Source of the DNA: Sphingobacterium bambusae
GTDB lineage: Bacteria; Bacteroidota; Bacteroidia; Sphingobacteriales; Sphingobacteriaceae
Reading direction: 5' to 3'
Length of the DNA: 64,000 nt
NCBI RefSeq assembly: GCF_033955345.1
Contig: NZ_CP138332.1
Coordinates: 434,001 to 498,000 of the forward strand
The notes beneath the pieces were generated by a model, which saw only the letters and a program-made list of their open reading frames with translations, did not search any database and was not told where the DNA came from. Made by a program: the position numbers and the translations under genes. Of this stretch, positions 1 through 9,019 are shown piece by piece (the stretch's first letter is position 1; every line of letters starts with the position of its first letter).

Positions 1-1792
1 CACGCAACACTTGAATCAATGCATCCATCTCTTCTGGCATAAAGCCCAATCGATGCATGCCCGTATCAATCTTGATATGGATAGGAAAATCCTTAATCTG
101 CCGACGGTCAAGGAATGTGATAAACGCGTGCAATATACGGAAGCTGTAGATCTCTGGCTCTAGTTCGTTGGTCAGTAGCGTTTCAAAAACCTGTTCATCG
201 GGACTCAGCACCATGATAGGCAAGGTGATGCCGCCCTGCCGAAGCTCCACGCCTTCATCGGCAAAAGCAACAGTCAAATAGTCCAGTTTATTGAACTGCA
301 GCAGGTTGGCTACTTCATAGCTCCCGCTGCCGTAAGAAAAAGCTTTCACCATAGCCATCATCTTAACCCCACTCGGCAACATGCCACGGTACACCTGTAG
401 ATTATGCTCAAGTGCATTAAGATTAATCTCCAAGACAGTCTCGTGAGATTTTGAAACCAAAACCCTACTCACCTCTTCCAAGTGGTAAGCGCGGCTACCT
501 TTTATCAAGATCGATTCCTGCTGAAACGGAATATCCTTAAGCCCGAGAAGCAGAGCCTCCGTGCTATCGAACAGGAGAACCGTTGTATGTAGCTGATCCC
601 TCATAAAATGGGTTCCCTTCCCCACCAACACAATACGATCAAGCTCCTGTCGCTGCAGCAACGCCAATAATTTTTGCCGTAACTTATCATCAAGTCCGTC
701 CATATCCGAAAGAATTAACGTACGTTTCTGATGTTGTTGCTGCTGAAAAAGGAAATCCAAAGCGATTTGTAAAGAAGCCAAATCATTAGAATAGGTATCG
801 TCGATGACGGAGCATCCATTCTTTCCCTTTTTTAGTTGCAAGCGCATATCCAAAGGTTTCAACTTCGTCAGCTTACTCGCTATAGCATCCAAGGAATACC
901 CAAAAAACAAAAGTACGGTAATGCAGATCAATGCATTCTCTACAGAAGCCTTATCCCGGAAAGGAATCGAAAACGTAGCGATCTCCTGCGCATGAGCGAC
1001 CTGTATCTGCGTTGCTGTACGGCCATAATCTTCTATCCGCAAAACCTGTACTTCGTCCATAGGCTCTGTACCGAAGCTAAATACGCGTAATCCTTCGGGC
1101 AACATGGAGGCAATACCATATCGCGAGGGAAAAAGTAGATCCTTACTATGGGTAAATAGTTTAAGCTTTTCCACTATCTTATCTTGCTTACTAGCAAAAC
1201 CGCTGGCATGTGCCGCTCCGATATTCGTAAAAACACCAATCTCCGGCCTGGTCATCGCTTCCAAGGCTACCATCTCTCCCGGTTGGCTTATGCCAGCTTC
1301 GATAATCGCACAATCATACTCGTCAGAAAGATTCCACAGTGCCAAAGCGACTCCCAACTGCGAGTTATAACTCTTCGGGCTTTGGTACACTCTCCTGTCG
1401 TCCTGTAGCAGTTGCGTCAGCCACTCTTTGACCACCGTTTTCCCATTACTTCCCGTAATACCAATAACAGGCTTCTTGAACTGCGTACGGTGATAAGCCG
1501 CCAACTGTTGCAGAGCCAAAAGAACATTATTAACCCAAATAAAATTACCTTCCGGATACAAACTGACATCGATATCCTTTTGAGACAGCACAAATGCGCG
1601 AACGCCTTTACGATACGCTTCGCCAATAAATGCGTGTCCATCCCGAATACTTTTCAGGGCAAAGAAGAGGCTCTGACCGCCACGACGGATTTTCCGCGTG
1701 TCATAGGCCAAGTCAAAAATCTCTAATGCGGGATGCACCAATATCTTGGTACTTGCATGGAGAATAGAATAAATATCTGCTACTGTATACAT
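1..1792 (-). CDS. murF-alr: Bifunctional MurF ligase / alanine racemase (C-terminus beyond left edge)
   Basis: This gene encodes a cytoplasmic fusion of UDP-N-acetylmuramoyl-tripeptide:D-Ala-D-Ala ligase with alanine racemase, both acting in peptidoglycan precursor synthesis. Translation from the ATG at 1792 gives 597 codons before the window ends. The Mur-ligase ATP loop GITGSNGKT lies at residues 111-119. A racemase domain begins near residue 450, where the motif MVKAFSYGSG carries the PLP-binding lysine (Lys483 here). The rest of the racemase, including its stop, is outside the window; family fusions run to about 820 residues. A single-chain MurF-Alr is typical of Bacteroidota. The gene is divergent from recX, with about 67 bp between the two starts. 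The domain calls are direct from motifs; the missing end cannot be checked. Confidence 0.93.
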   Translation of the reverse strand, partial: MYTVADIYSILHASTKILVHPALEIFDLAYDTRKIRRGGQSLFFALKSIRDGHAFIGEAYRKGVRAFVLSQKDIDVSLYPEGNFIWVNNVLLALQQLAAYHRTQFKKPVIGITGSNGKTVVKEWLTQLLQDDRRVYQSPKSYNSQLGVALALWNLSDEYDCAIIEAGISQPGEMVALEAMTRPEIGVFTNIGAAHASGFASKQDKIVEKLKLFTHSKDLLFPSRYGIASMLPEGLRVFSFGTEPMDEVQVLRIEDYGRTATQIQVAHAQEIATFSIPFRDKASVENALICITVLLFFGYSLDAIASKLTKLKPLDMRLQLKKGKNGCSVIDDTYSNDLASLQIALDFLFQQQQHQKRTLILSDMDGLDDKLRQKLLALLQRQELDRIVLVGKGTHFMRDQLHTTVLLFDSTEALLLGLKDIPFQQESILIKGSRAYHLEEVSRVLVSKSHETVLEINLNALEHNLQVYRGMLPSGVKMMAMVKAFSYGSGSYEVANLLQFNKLDYLTVAFADEGVELRQGGITLPIMVLSPDEQVFETLLTNELEPEIYSFRILHAFITFLDRRQIKDFPIHIKIDTGMHRLGFMPEEMDALIQVLR

Positions 1793-1859
1793 ATATAGTG
1801 GTAGGAACAAATTTCATCAATATTTTCAATAAGTGCACCATTTTTTCAAGATTTGCAGG

Positions 1860-2345
1860 ATGGAAGAATGGAAGAAAGAAAAGAAATCATATAGTCCGCA
1901 GCAGGCTAAACTCAAAGCAGAAAACTACTGTGCGTACCAAGAACGAGCACAACAGGAGGTGCGAGATAAACTCTATTCTTGGGGGCTACACCAAGAAGAT
2001 GTCGAAAATATTATCGCCTTGCTTATTGAAGAGAACTTTCTCAACGAGGAACGTTTCGCAAAGGCCTACGTTTTGGGGAAATTTCGCATGCAGGGATGGG
2101 GAAAAATCAAAATAAAGCTCCATTTGAAAGCTAAACGAGTATCAGAACCACTTATCCGGATCGCTTTACGCGAAATAAACGACGAAGATTACCACAATAT
2201 GATCACAAAAACGATAAAAAAGAAAACAAATCAACCATTATCCAAAATATCACTCACAGAAAAATCAAAACTATCCAAATACCTACTAAGCAAAGGGTTT
2301 GAAGGAGATATAATACAAGAAAAAATAAACAAACAACACACATAA
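1860..2345 (+). CDS. recX: RecX-family regulatory protein
   Basis: The gene predicts a 161-residue, lysine-rich helical protein that resembles RecX, which binds RecA filaments and limits recombinase activity. The RecX pattern is visible in the three-helix repeats: a first unit around LYSWGLHQEDVENIIALL, then EENFLNEERFAKAYV and a GWGKIKIKLHLKAKRVSEPLI segment typical of the family. The start at 1860 (MEEWKKEKK) is preferred over an upstream in-frame start at 1833, because family members begin near this basic stretch. It is divergent from murF-alr and followed by about 125 bp of very AT-rich DNA. The C-terminal part is more lysine-rich and AT-rich than its neighbours. RecX sequences are divergent, so the call rests on repeat pattern and length. 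Confidence 0.8.
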   Translation: MEEWKKEKKSYSPQQAKLKAENYCAYQERAQQEVRDKLYSWGLHQEDVENIIALLIEENFLNEERFAKAYVLGKFRMQGWGKIKIKLHLKAKRVSEPLIRIALREINDEDYHNMITKTIKKKTNQPLSKISLTEKSKLSKYLLSKGFEGDIIQEKINKQHT

Positions 2346-2470
2346 ATTACAATTCAATCATAAATTGATCTGTTTTTTTGATTTTTTTTCAAAATAAATA
2401 TTGTTTTTATAAAATTTTGGTCTATTTTAGCATTAATTAATCAAATGTCTATCTAACAACCAAAGTTTTT

Positions 2471-3208
2471 ATGAAAAAAAACAACTTTTTAAAAACAATT
2501 CTGTGCATCACAGCAATTTCAGCTAGTGTTTTATCTGCAAAAGCACAAGACAGCAACGCAACTTTCTCATTAAGCCTCACTTCTGACCAGTTTTTCGGTG
2601 TAGCACCGAGCGCTGGCGTTGAATACAAGCTTTCTGACAAGATTGGCGTATCTGCTTATGGGATTTTTTGGGGTGCAGGAACCGCCGGTGCCTGGGGAAA
2701 CTGGACGGAATTTGGTGGAGGGGTAAACCTTTACCTAGCTGATGGTATTACGTTGAACCCAAACATTGGTTTCACATTCGGTGATCTACTTTCTAAAGGA
2801 GCAACATCAGGCCAACTCGGTGGTATTGCTGGTGATGGTATCGTACCTAATCTATTTTTCAATGTCGACAAACCGAAATTTGAAAGTGAAATCTATGTAG
2901 GCTACTACGCGCCACTTCGTGATGAAGCGCCAGCCGACGCGTCGACACTAGCCTACCTACATTATTGGGCAAATGCCGGTTTCAAAGTAAGCCAAAACTT
3001 CTCTGCAGGCGGTCACTTCGAACACTTGAAACGTACCAAAGACGATGTAAATGGCAAATTAGATTACTACCAATGGCTAGGTCCTTACGTGCAATTTAAT
3101 GTTCCGCGCGTTGCTAGTTTCATCCGTCTTTCTGCAGGTCCTGAACTAAAAAATGGCCTACGAGCTAAAGACTCGTTCTACAAGCTTTCTACTGGCTTCT
3201 CTTTCTAA
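2471..3208 (+). CDS. Exported beta-barrel-like protein paired with the ammonium transporter
   Basis: This is a 245-residue protein with a clear Sec signal peptide ending in SAKA at about residue 25. The mature part alternates short glycine/aromatic-rich strands (YGIFWGAG, NWTEFGGGVNLYL, NPNIGFTFG, SEIYVGYYAPL, FIRLSAGPEL) and ends in Phe (STGFSF). Both features fit a small outer-membrane beta-barrel of about ten strands. I do not recognise the family with certainty. The ammonium transporter gene follows 118 bp downstream on the same strand, so a role in passage of ammonium or small nitrogen compounds across the outer membrane is a reasonable inference. A hairpin just after the stop would let this upstream gene be expressed separately or at a higher level. 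Confidence 0.72.
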   Translation: MKKNNFLKTILCITAISASVLSAKAQDSNATFSLSLTSDQFFGVAPSAGVEYKLSDKIGVSAYGIFWGAGTAGAWGNWTEFGGGVNLYLADGITLNPNIGFTFGDLLSKGATSGQLGGIAGDGIVPNLFFNVDKPKFESEIYVGYYAPLRDEAPADASTLAYLHYWANAGFKVSQNFSAGGHFEHLKRTKDDVNGKLDYYQWLGPYVQFNVPRVASFIRLSAGPELKNGLRAKDSFYKLSTGFSF

Positions 3209-3234
3209 GCGAAACAGTAATTATCTAACAAATG

Positions 3235-3261
3235 AAGGAAGTGGCTAATGGCCACTTCCTT
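3235..3261 (+). terminator. Hairpin between barrel-protein gene and amt
   Basis: An 11-bp perfect inverted repeat (AAGGAAGTGGC / GCCACTTCCTT) with a 5-nt loop starts 26 bp after the stop of the barrel-protein gene. It is followed by TCC rather than a long T run, so it may be a leaky terminator or an mRNA 3'-end stabiliser between two co-oriented genes. Confidence 0.55.
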
Positions 3262-3326
3262 TCCTAACAAACAGAAGCTACTCGCTAAACCTGTAAGAAA
3301 ACCAATCGTACTAACAAACCAAGGAC

Positions 3327-4637
3327 ATGACTATAAAACAGATAATTCCATTTGGAACCCTCGTTATCGCAGTAATCCTCGCTATCCTCGCCCCCTCTAC
3401 CGAAGTTACAACTGTTGAAGACAGCACGATAGATACGGGCGACACGGCATGGCTATTAATGTCTGCCGCACTGGTGCTCCTTATGACACCCGGCCTAGCC
3501 TTCTTTTACGGAGGTATGGTTAGAAAGAAAAATGTAATTTCCACCATGCTACAAAGTTTTGTGTGCATGGGGCTTATCACCATAATTTGGGTAATATTCG
3601 GCTTTAGCTTGGCATTCGGCGAAGACATCGGCGGTATTATCGGCAACCCATCCACCTTCTACATGATGAAGGGGATGCTAGGCAATGCCACTTGGCCAGC
3701 TTTGCCAACTATTCCTATCGCTCTTTTCGCCATGTTCCAACTGAAGTTTGCTGTCATCACCCCAGCCTTGATCACTGGAGCATTCGCAGAACGCATTAAG
3801 TTCAATGCCTATTTGATCTTCATTACCCTTTTTGTTATCGTCATCTACGCGCCGCTCGCTCACGCAACTTGGCACCCCGAAGGCATATTGGCCAAAATGG
3901 GTGTTCTAGATTTCGCTGGAGGCACGGTTGTACATATGTCTGCCGGATGGGCAGCACTCGCCTCAGCCCTTTATCTTGGCAAACGCAAAGAACAGGAACA
4001 TACACCATCACGCATCAGCTACGTCATCCTGGGCACCGGACTTCTTTGGTTCGGCTGGTTTGGATTTAATGCGGGCTCTGCCGGTGGTGCCAATGAACTC
4101 GCGGCCTCCGCTTTCGCCACCACCACCACGGCGTCCGCCGCTGCAGCCATGGCTTGGATATTTTTCGACATCCTAAAAGGTAAAAAACCTTCGGCTATGG
4201 GTGCGTGTATCGGTGCGGTCGTTGGACTGGTCGCGATAACACCTGCCGCAGGTTTCGTAACCATCCCCCACTCCCTCATCATCGGTATAGTCGCTGCCGT
4301 CATTAGCAACTTGCTTGTCATATGGAGAACAAAGAAAGGAATCGATGACACCCTAGATGTGTTTCCTTGTCATGGTGTCGGCGGTATGGTCGGCATGCTC
4401 CTGACCAGCGTATTTGCGCACAGTTCGGTCAATGCTGCTGTAACCACAAACGGTCTTTTCTTTGGCGAGACAAGCTTATTTACAGCACACCTCATCGCCC
4501 TTGTTGGCGCATCAGCATTCGCCTTCTTCGGCGCTCTGCTACTCTTGAAAATAACAGATATGCTTGCACCTTTACGGGTAAGCGAAAAAGATGAAGTTCT
4601 TGGTCTAGACGTCAGTCAACACGACGAAGAACTGTAA
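3327..4637 (+). CDS. amt: Ammonium transporter, Amt family
   Basis: This 436-residue integral membrane protein is an Amt/MEP/Rh channel for ammonium uptake across the inner membrane. An N-terminal hydrophobic segment (residues 5-22) is followed by the usual eleven membrane spans. The family signature lies in LMTPGLAFFYGGMVRKKN (about 52-69). The conserved Asp of the LDFAGG motif is Asp195, and the twin pore histidines are His203 (VVHMSAG) and His349 (FPCHGVGG). Amt genes are usually linked to a GlnK regulator, but none is adjacent here; a putative outer-membrane protein gene precedes it instead. A GC-rich hairpin follows the stop. The identification is secure. Confidence 0.96.
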   Translation: MTIKQIIPFGTLVIAVILAILAPSTEVTTVEDSTIDTGDTAWLLMSAALVLLMTPGLAFFYGGMVRKKNVISTMLQSFVCMGLITIIWVIFGFSLAFGEDIGGIIGNPSTFYMMKGMLGNATWPALPTIPIALFAMFQLKFAVITPALITGAFAERIKFNAYLIFITLFVIVIYAPLAHATWHPEGILAKMGVLDFAGGTVVHMSAGWAALASALYLGKRKEQEHTPSRISYVILGTGLLWFGWFGFNAGSAGGANELAASAFATTTTASAAAAMAWIFFDILKGKKPSAMGACIGAVVGLVAITPAAGFVTIPHSLIIGIVAAVISNLLVIWRTKKGIDDTLDVFPCHGVGGMVGMLLTSVFAHSSVNAAVTTNGLFFGETSLFTAHLIALVGASAFAFFGALLLLKITDMLAPLRVSEKDEVLGLDVSQHDEEL

Positions 4638-4658
4638 AATATACTCTTTGTTTTTACC

Positions 4659-4707
4659 GCCGCCCGGATCTATTTTAGGCTTGACAACCTCTGGGCGGCA
4701 TCTTTTC
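4659..4707 (+). terminator. Probable rho-independent terminator after amt
   Basis: A ten-pair GC-rich stem (GCCGCCCGGA / TCTGGGCGGC, one G-U pair) with a 21-nt loop is followed by ATCTTTTC. It lies 22 bp after the amt stop and before the tRNA promoter. Confidence 0.6.
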
Positions 4708-4799
4708 AACGCTCACCATCCTTCTTAAAATTACCTAAATGACCATTGATGGATCAAAATTTGACACGGAAAGACAGGGAAAACTTTTTTAAAATATAT

Positions 4800-4830
4800 T
4801 TTGCAGCACTACGCAAATCTTCTATATTTG
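4800..4830 (+). promoter_or_regulatory. Bacteroidota-type promoter for the tRNA-Gly/tRNA-Leu unit
   Basis: The sequence reads TTTG, 19 bp, TATATTTG, an exact match to the Bacteroidota -33/-7 consensus (TTTG and TAnnTTTG). The -7 box ends 11 bp before the first base of tRNA-Gly, so transcription would begin a few bases upstream of the mature 5' end. Confidence 0.8.
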
Positions 4831-4841
4831 CACCACGTTAA

Positions 4842-4914
4842 GCGAAAGTAGCTCAGTTGGTAGAGCACAACCTTGCCAAGGTTGGGGTCGCGAGTTCGAA
4901 TCTCGTCTTTCGCT
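4842..4914 (+). tRNA. tRNA-Gly (GCC)
   Basis: The 73-nt gene folds as a standard cloverleaf. The acceptor stem is GCGAAAG/CTTTCGC, the anticodon stem CAACC/GGTTG encloses the loop TTGCCAA (anticodon GCC at 4875-4877), and the T arm carries GTTCGAATC. The discriminator base is T and no CCA is encoded. It is co-transcribed with the tRNA-Leu seven bases downstream. Confidence 0.95.
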
Positions 4915-4921
4915 CTCAGTT

Positions 4922-5006
4922 GCCTAGGTGGTGGAACTGGTAGACACGCAGGACTTAAAATCCTGTTCCTGTTAAAGGAGTGCGGGTTCGATTCCCGCCC
5001 TAGGTA
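4922..5006 (+). tRNA. tRNA-Leu (TAA)
   Basis: This 85-nt class II tRNA has acceptor stem GCCTAGG/CCTAGGT (first pair G-U), anticodon stem CAGGA/TCCTG with loop CTTAAAA (anticodon TAA at 4956-4958), a long variable arm, and T stem GCGGG/CCCGC. CCA is not encoded. It is followed at once by a terminator. Confidence 0.95.
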
Positions 5007-5010
5007 CGAT

Positions 5011-5041
5011 AAAAGCTCATCTTTCGGTGAGCTTTTTATTT
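5011..5041 (+). terminator. Terminator of the tRNA operon
   Basis: The stem AAAAGCTCAT / GTGAGCTTTT with loop CTTTCG is followed by TATTTTT, a compact intrinsic terminator starting five bases after tRNA-Leu. Confidence 0.8.
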
Positions 5042-5138
5042 TTAGCATCTCCTCCGTTTCACAAACGATGAATTAAGTAAATTTCAGCTATTAAAAGCTT
5101 TGTGGAAACTGAATTTTCAAAAGTTCATTGTCAACAAA

Positions 5139-5951
5139 CTACAACTTAAGCGGATGCGAAACCTCCCCCATTGACGAAAGCTCCGACAAATCAACCTCCT
5201 CATCAAAAATACCGTAAACCGCCGATCCCGACCCCGACATACTCGCATATAAAGCCCCAGCCTCATAAAGCGCTAATTTCACCTCGCGAATCTGTGGATA
5301 TTGCTCAAAAAGACCTTCCTCAAAATTGTTCTTGATGTAAAACTTCCAATCCTGTACCGGCAAGCTCACTAGCTCACGCAAATCATGTTCTGCGGCTTGC
5401 GGCCTTACTTGACGGTAAGCCTCTGCGGTTGACACATGCACATCAGGCTTTACCAGCACCATATAATAGTCGGAAAGATCCAAATCAATAGGCCTCAAAT
5501 CTGTACCGATCCCAGTCGCATACATGGGCGTATTCTGCACGAAAAATGGACAATCGGCACCCAGCGTCGCGGCCTCCGCCTCCAATTGTTCAACGCTCAA
5601 TCCTAACGCAAACTCCTCATTCAGCATTTTCAAAACAAATGCGGCATCCGAGGAACCTCCTCCCAAACCGGCCCCGAAAGGTATCTGCTTGTGCAGATGT
5701 ATATGCACGGGCGATAAGGAGTATTTTGCAGCCAACAACCTGTAAGCCTTAAAGCATAGATTATCATCCGCCAATTCTAAATCCATCCCTGTAATCTCCA
5801 TCGTTGTATCTCCTTCCTCTTTCCGAGATAGCTCTAGGATATCATACAACGGAAAAGGATAAAATATCGTTTCCAGCTCATGGTAACCATCTTCGCGCTT
5901 ACGCGTGATGTGCAGTCCTAAATTTATCTTAGCGTTGGCAAATGAAATCAT
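5139..5951 (-). CDS. ispE: 4-diphosphocytidyl-2-C-methyl-D-erythritol kinase
   Basis: This 270-residue cytoplasmic GHMP kinase phosphorylates CDP-ME at the 2-hydroxyl in the MEP pathway of isoprenoid synthesis. The N-terminal FANAKINLGLHI carries the substrate-binding Lys8. The glycine-rich ATP loop PFGAGLGGGSSDAA spans about 91-104, and the catalytic Asp is in GADCPFF (Asp133). Length is normal for the family, perhaps slightly short. The gene stands alone, divergent from the PUL regulator, with 99 bp between the two starts. It indicates that the organism makes isoprenoids through MEP. Confidence 0.95.
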   Translation of the reverse strand: MISFANAKINLGLHITRKREDGYHELETIFYPFPLYDILELSRKEEGDTTMEITGMDLELADDNLCFKAYRLLAAKYSLSPVHIHLHKQIPFGAGLGGGSSDAAFVLKMLNEEFALGLSVEQLEAEAATLGADCPFFVQNTPMYATGIGTDLRPIDLDLSDYYMVLVKPDVHVSTAEAYRQVRPQAAEHDLRELVSLPVQDWKFYIKNNFEEGLFEQYPQIREVKLALYEAGALYASMSGSGSAVYGIFDEEVDLSELSSMGEVSHPLKL

Positions 5952-6050
5952 ACCACAATATTACTGAAATCCACGATTATCTACGCGCGAAATAAGATTT
6001 TGTTTTAGACGCATGGAGTTAGTAACTTGCATGCTTGTCAGATTATAGCT

Positions 6051-8897
6051 ATGGTTCGTCTTCTTATTGTTTTCTTTCTTTACATGCTAAGCAATATTGC
6101 ATACGCACAATCTATCTCCTCGGCGGGCAGTCCCTACGTACAAAACTATACCAAATCGCAGTACAAAGCAGGCAACCAAAACTGGAGCATAGCGCAGGGA
6201 AAAGACGGCATTATCTATGCCGCGAACAACAACGGACTGGTGGCCTTCGATGGTGCCTACTGGAACCTTTACCCATTGAGCAACCGTAATTTTGCCCGAA
6301 GTGTGGCCGTTGCGCCAAACGGGAATATTTATATCGGCGGAAAAGAAGAGTTCGGTTATTTTGCGAAACAGCAAGGAAAGTTAAAATACCACAACTTGTC
6401 CCGCTTGGTAGATCCCGAAGTACTCGAAAATGATGAAATATGGAAAATCCTCTTTGTTGATGACCGTGTTATCTTTCAATCCTTCTCCAAGTGTTACATC
6501 TATAAAGACAATAAAGTAGAGCTCCAATATGGGCAGGGACAGCCTTTTCTTTTCGCCCATCAGGTAGGCAACAGCAGGTGGATCGAACGTATACCCGCAG
6601 GTCTCGAAAAATGGAGCGGAAAAACATTTAGCAGCTTGCAAAGCCAGCTTAGCAACGTAATGAGCATACTGCCTTTTGACGAGCAGCAATTTCTAGTGGG
6701 CACCGCAAAACAAGGACTATACCTGCTCTCTGCTGACGGAAACGCACAGCTATGGAAGCCAGAATCGACCATCAACAACCTTCTTAGAGAAGCACAACTC
6801 AACAATGGCTTAAAAATCGATGAAAATACCTTCGCTTTCGGCACGATCAAGAATGGGATTTTTATCATTAACAAAGCCGGACAGCTGCTGCAACATATAC
6901 ATAAGCGCAATGGCCTACAAAACAATACAGTCCTTAGCATGACCCTCGATCGACAGGGCAACATCTGGGCAGGTTTAGACAACGGCATCGACCGTATCGA
7001 GGTAAACTCACCCTTCTATTACTACCGTGATATCTTTGGCGAAATCGGCACCGTTTATGCCATTAAGGTTTTTCAAGGTAAAATTTATTTAGGTACCAAC
7101 CAAGGGCTATTTTACAGCAACTGGACAGATGGAACCAACTTGCAATCGCTTAAACTAGCGTTTATCCCCGGCTCCCAAGGTCAGGTATGGACCTTAGACC
7201 TTTTCAACGGACAATTGATCTGCGGCCATAATGACGGTACCTTTCTCGTACGTGGAAACACGATCTCCAGGATATCAAACTGGACCGGGGGATGGTCCAA
7301 CGTGCAGCTACCTGGCCAACCACAACTTTTTTTACAGGGAAATTACACCGGCTTAGCACTTTTTGAGAACAACGGTTCATGGTATCTAAAACAAAAGTAC
7401 CAAGAACCAAAAACGGCAGTCATTTCCGTATATCCGCGCAATGACAATCAATTTTGGGTCGTGTTCAACAATTCCATACAGCTTGTCGAGTTTGCAGGAA
7501 ACTACCAATCGTTCAAAACACTCAAAACATTCTCATTCAGCAAGGATTTCCCGCAAATACAGCGCATCACTGCCGCAACCGTCCAGCAGAATGTTATTTT
7601 CGCTACTGACAAAGGCATCTTTATTTATGATAGTGTGCTATCCCGCTTCAAGCCATATGAAGAACTGAACAGCACCCTGGGATCCTTCGCGCGTTCTAAA
7701 AAAATAATACCGCTCAATGCGAACAACTACATGTTTGCCCATGAAGGACATTTTGCTGAAGTAACCTTGCAAAATAACCAGATACGCGTTGACTCCTCCA
7801 GCTTTAATAGCCTGCAGGACATCGTCATGAAGAACTATGAGGTTATTGAGCCGGTCGGTGACAAACTCCTGTTTGGGTTAGATAACGGCATCGCCTTCTA
7901 CGATCTCAAGAAGAAGCAAGTGCAAAAACCATCCCAACCGATCATCATCGGCCTGCAAGAAATATCAAATGCTAGCGACACCTTGCACTACCTTGACAAA
8001 CCGAATGCGATCCCTTACGACCAAAATAACATTCGTATTCAATTTGCCTCGCCTTGGTATAGCAATACGGCAGTGAAATACCAATCCTTATTGGAAGGAT
8101 CGCAGACGGAATGGTCTGTACCGACAGAAATACCTTATATTGATTTCACGAACTTGCACACAGGAAACTACAGCTTTAAAGTTCGTGTCATTACCGCCAA
8201 CGGATTGATATCCGATACAGCGACATTAGCCTTCCAGATACTGCCCCCATGGTACCTACAATGGCCAGCCCTCCTGCTTTACGTGTTACTTACCGTCATC
8301 GCTTTTATTTTTGCCCGAAAGCTCATTACCGAAAAAATAAAACGCGACAAACTGGAAATCAGAAACAAACTACAACTGCGACAACAAGAGCTGCTGCGTA
8401 AGGAAAGCGAGCAGAACGAGAAAAAGCTGATGGAGCTCAAAAATGAGCAGCTCACCGTCGAGCTCGAGGCCAAAAACCGAGAACTTGCCAATGCAGCGAC
8501 CAATATCGTTTACAAAAACGAACTGCTGAACAACCTGCACGAAGAACTCCTCAATGTTAAAGATCGCGATGGAAAAAAACTATCCCAAGATCAACTGCAG
8601 AAGGTCAATAAACTCATCGATAATGCACGTAGTGACGAGCGCGATTGGGACTTGTTTGAAAAGAGCTTCAACGAGTCGCACGAAAACTTCTTTAAGAAAT
8701 TAAAGACAGATTACCCTAGCCTATCCCCCAATGATCTTAAACTTTGCGCTTACCTCCGCTTAAACATGTCCAGCAAGGATATGGCATCCTTAATGAACAT
8801 CAGCACCCGCGGAATTGAGATAAGACGCTACCGTTTACGCAAAAAATTCGATCTTCCGACAGAGAAAAACCTCAGCGAATTTCTACTTGAACTGTAA
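6051..8897 (+). CDS. SusR-like membrane-spanning transcriptional regulator (beta-propeller, Y_Y_Y, LuxR-type HTH)
   Basis: This protein of about 948 residues joins a periplasmic sensor to a cytoplasmic DNA-binding domain in one chain. A signal sequence (MVRLLIVFFLYMLSNIAYA) is followed by propeller-type repeats (for example DRQGNIWAGLDNGI) and a Y_Y_Y domain (LHTGNYSFKVRV). A single membrane span follows (WPALLLYVLLTVIAFIFA), then a long coiled coil rich in Lys/Glu/Gln, and a C-terminal LuxR/GerE-like helix-turn-helix (LSPNDLKLCAYLRLNMSSKDMASLM). It has no histidine kinase or receiver domain, so it differs from hybrid two-component PUL sensors. The ATG at 6051 is preferred to a TTG at 6027 because it starts the signal peptide directly. 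It lies just upstream of the beta-1,2-glucan PUL on the same strand and very likely controls it. Confidence 0.9.
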   Translation: MVRLLIVFFLYMLSNIAYAQSISSAGSPYVQNYTKSQYKAGNQNWSIAQGKDGIIYAANNNGLVAFDGAYWNLYPLSNRNFARSVAVAPNGNIYIGGKEEFGYFAKQQGKLKYHNLSRLVDPEVLENDEIWKILFVDDRVIFQSFSKCYIYKDNKVELQYGQGQPFLFAHQVGNSRWIERIPAGLEKWSGKTFSSLQSQLSNVMSILPFDEQQFLVGTAKQGLYLLSADGNAQLWKPESTINNLLREAQLNNGLKIDENTFAFGTIKNGIFIINKAGQLLQHIHKRNGLQNNTVLSMTLDRQGNIWAGLDNGIDRIEVNSPFYYYRDIFGEIGTVYAIKVFQGKIYLGTNQGLFYSNWTDGTNLQSLKLAFIPGSQGQVWTLDLFNGQLICGHNDGTFLVRGNTISRISNWTGGWSNVQLPGQPQLFLQGNYTGLALFENNGSWYLKQKYQEPKTAVISVYPRNDNQFWVVFNNSIQLVEFAGNYQSFKTLKTFSFSKDFPQIQRITAATVQQNVIFATDKGIFIYDSVLSRFKPYEELNSTLGSFARSKKIIPLNANNYMFAHEGHFAEVTLQNNQIRVDSSSFNSLQDIVMKNYEVIEPVGDKLLFGLDNGIAFYDLKKKQVQKPSQPIIIGLQEISNASDTLHYLDKPNAIPYDQNNIRIQFASPWYSNTAVKYQSLLEGSQTEWSVPTEIPYIDFTNLHTGNYSFKVRVITANGLISDTATLAFQILPPWYLQWPALLLYVLLTVIAFIFARKLITEKIKRDKLEIRNKLQLRQQELLRKESEQNEKKLMELKNEQLTVELEAKNRELANAATNIVYKNELLNNLHEELLNVKDRDGKKLSQDQLQKVNKLIDNARSDERDWDLFEKSFNESHENFFKKLKTDYPSLSPNDLKLCAYLRLNMSSKDMASLMNISTRGIEIRRYRLRKKFDLPTEKNLSEFLLEL

Positions 8898-9019
8898 AAC
8901 ACTACATCATCACTACTACATCGTAATAGTGTACTTACTACACCATTAAAAAGAATTTGAGCAATCACTCACCAAATTCAAAACACTCATAATCAAAATA
9001 TTATATCGTTGAACAAATC

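Noticed and set aside
4842..5006. tRNA-Gly/tRNA-Leu as an integration site
   Set aside because: No duplicated tRNA 3' end, integrase or foreign cargo lies near the tRNAs; the flanks are ordinary genes.
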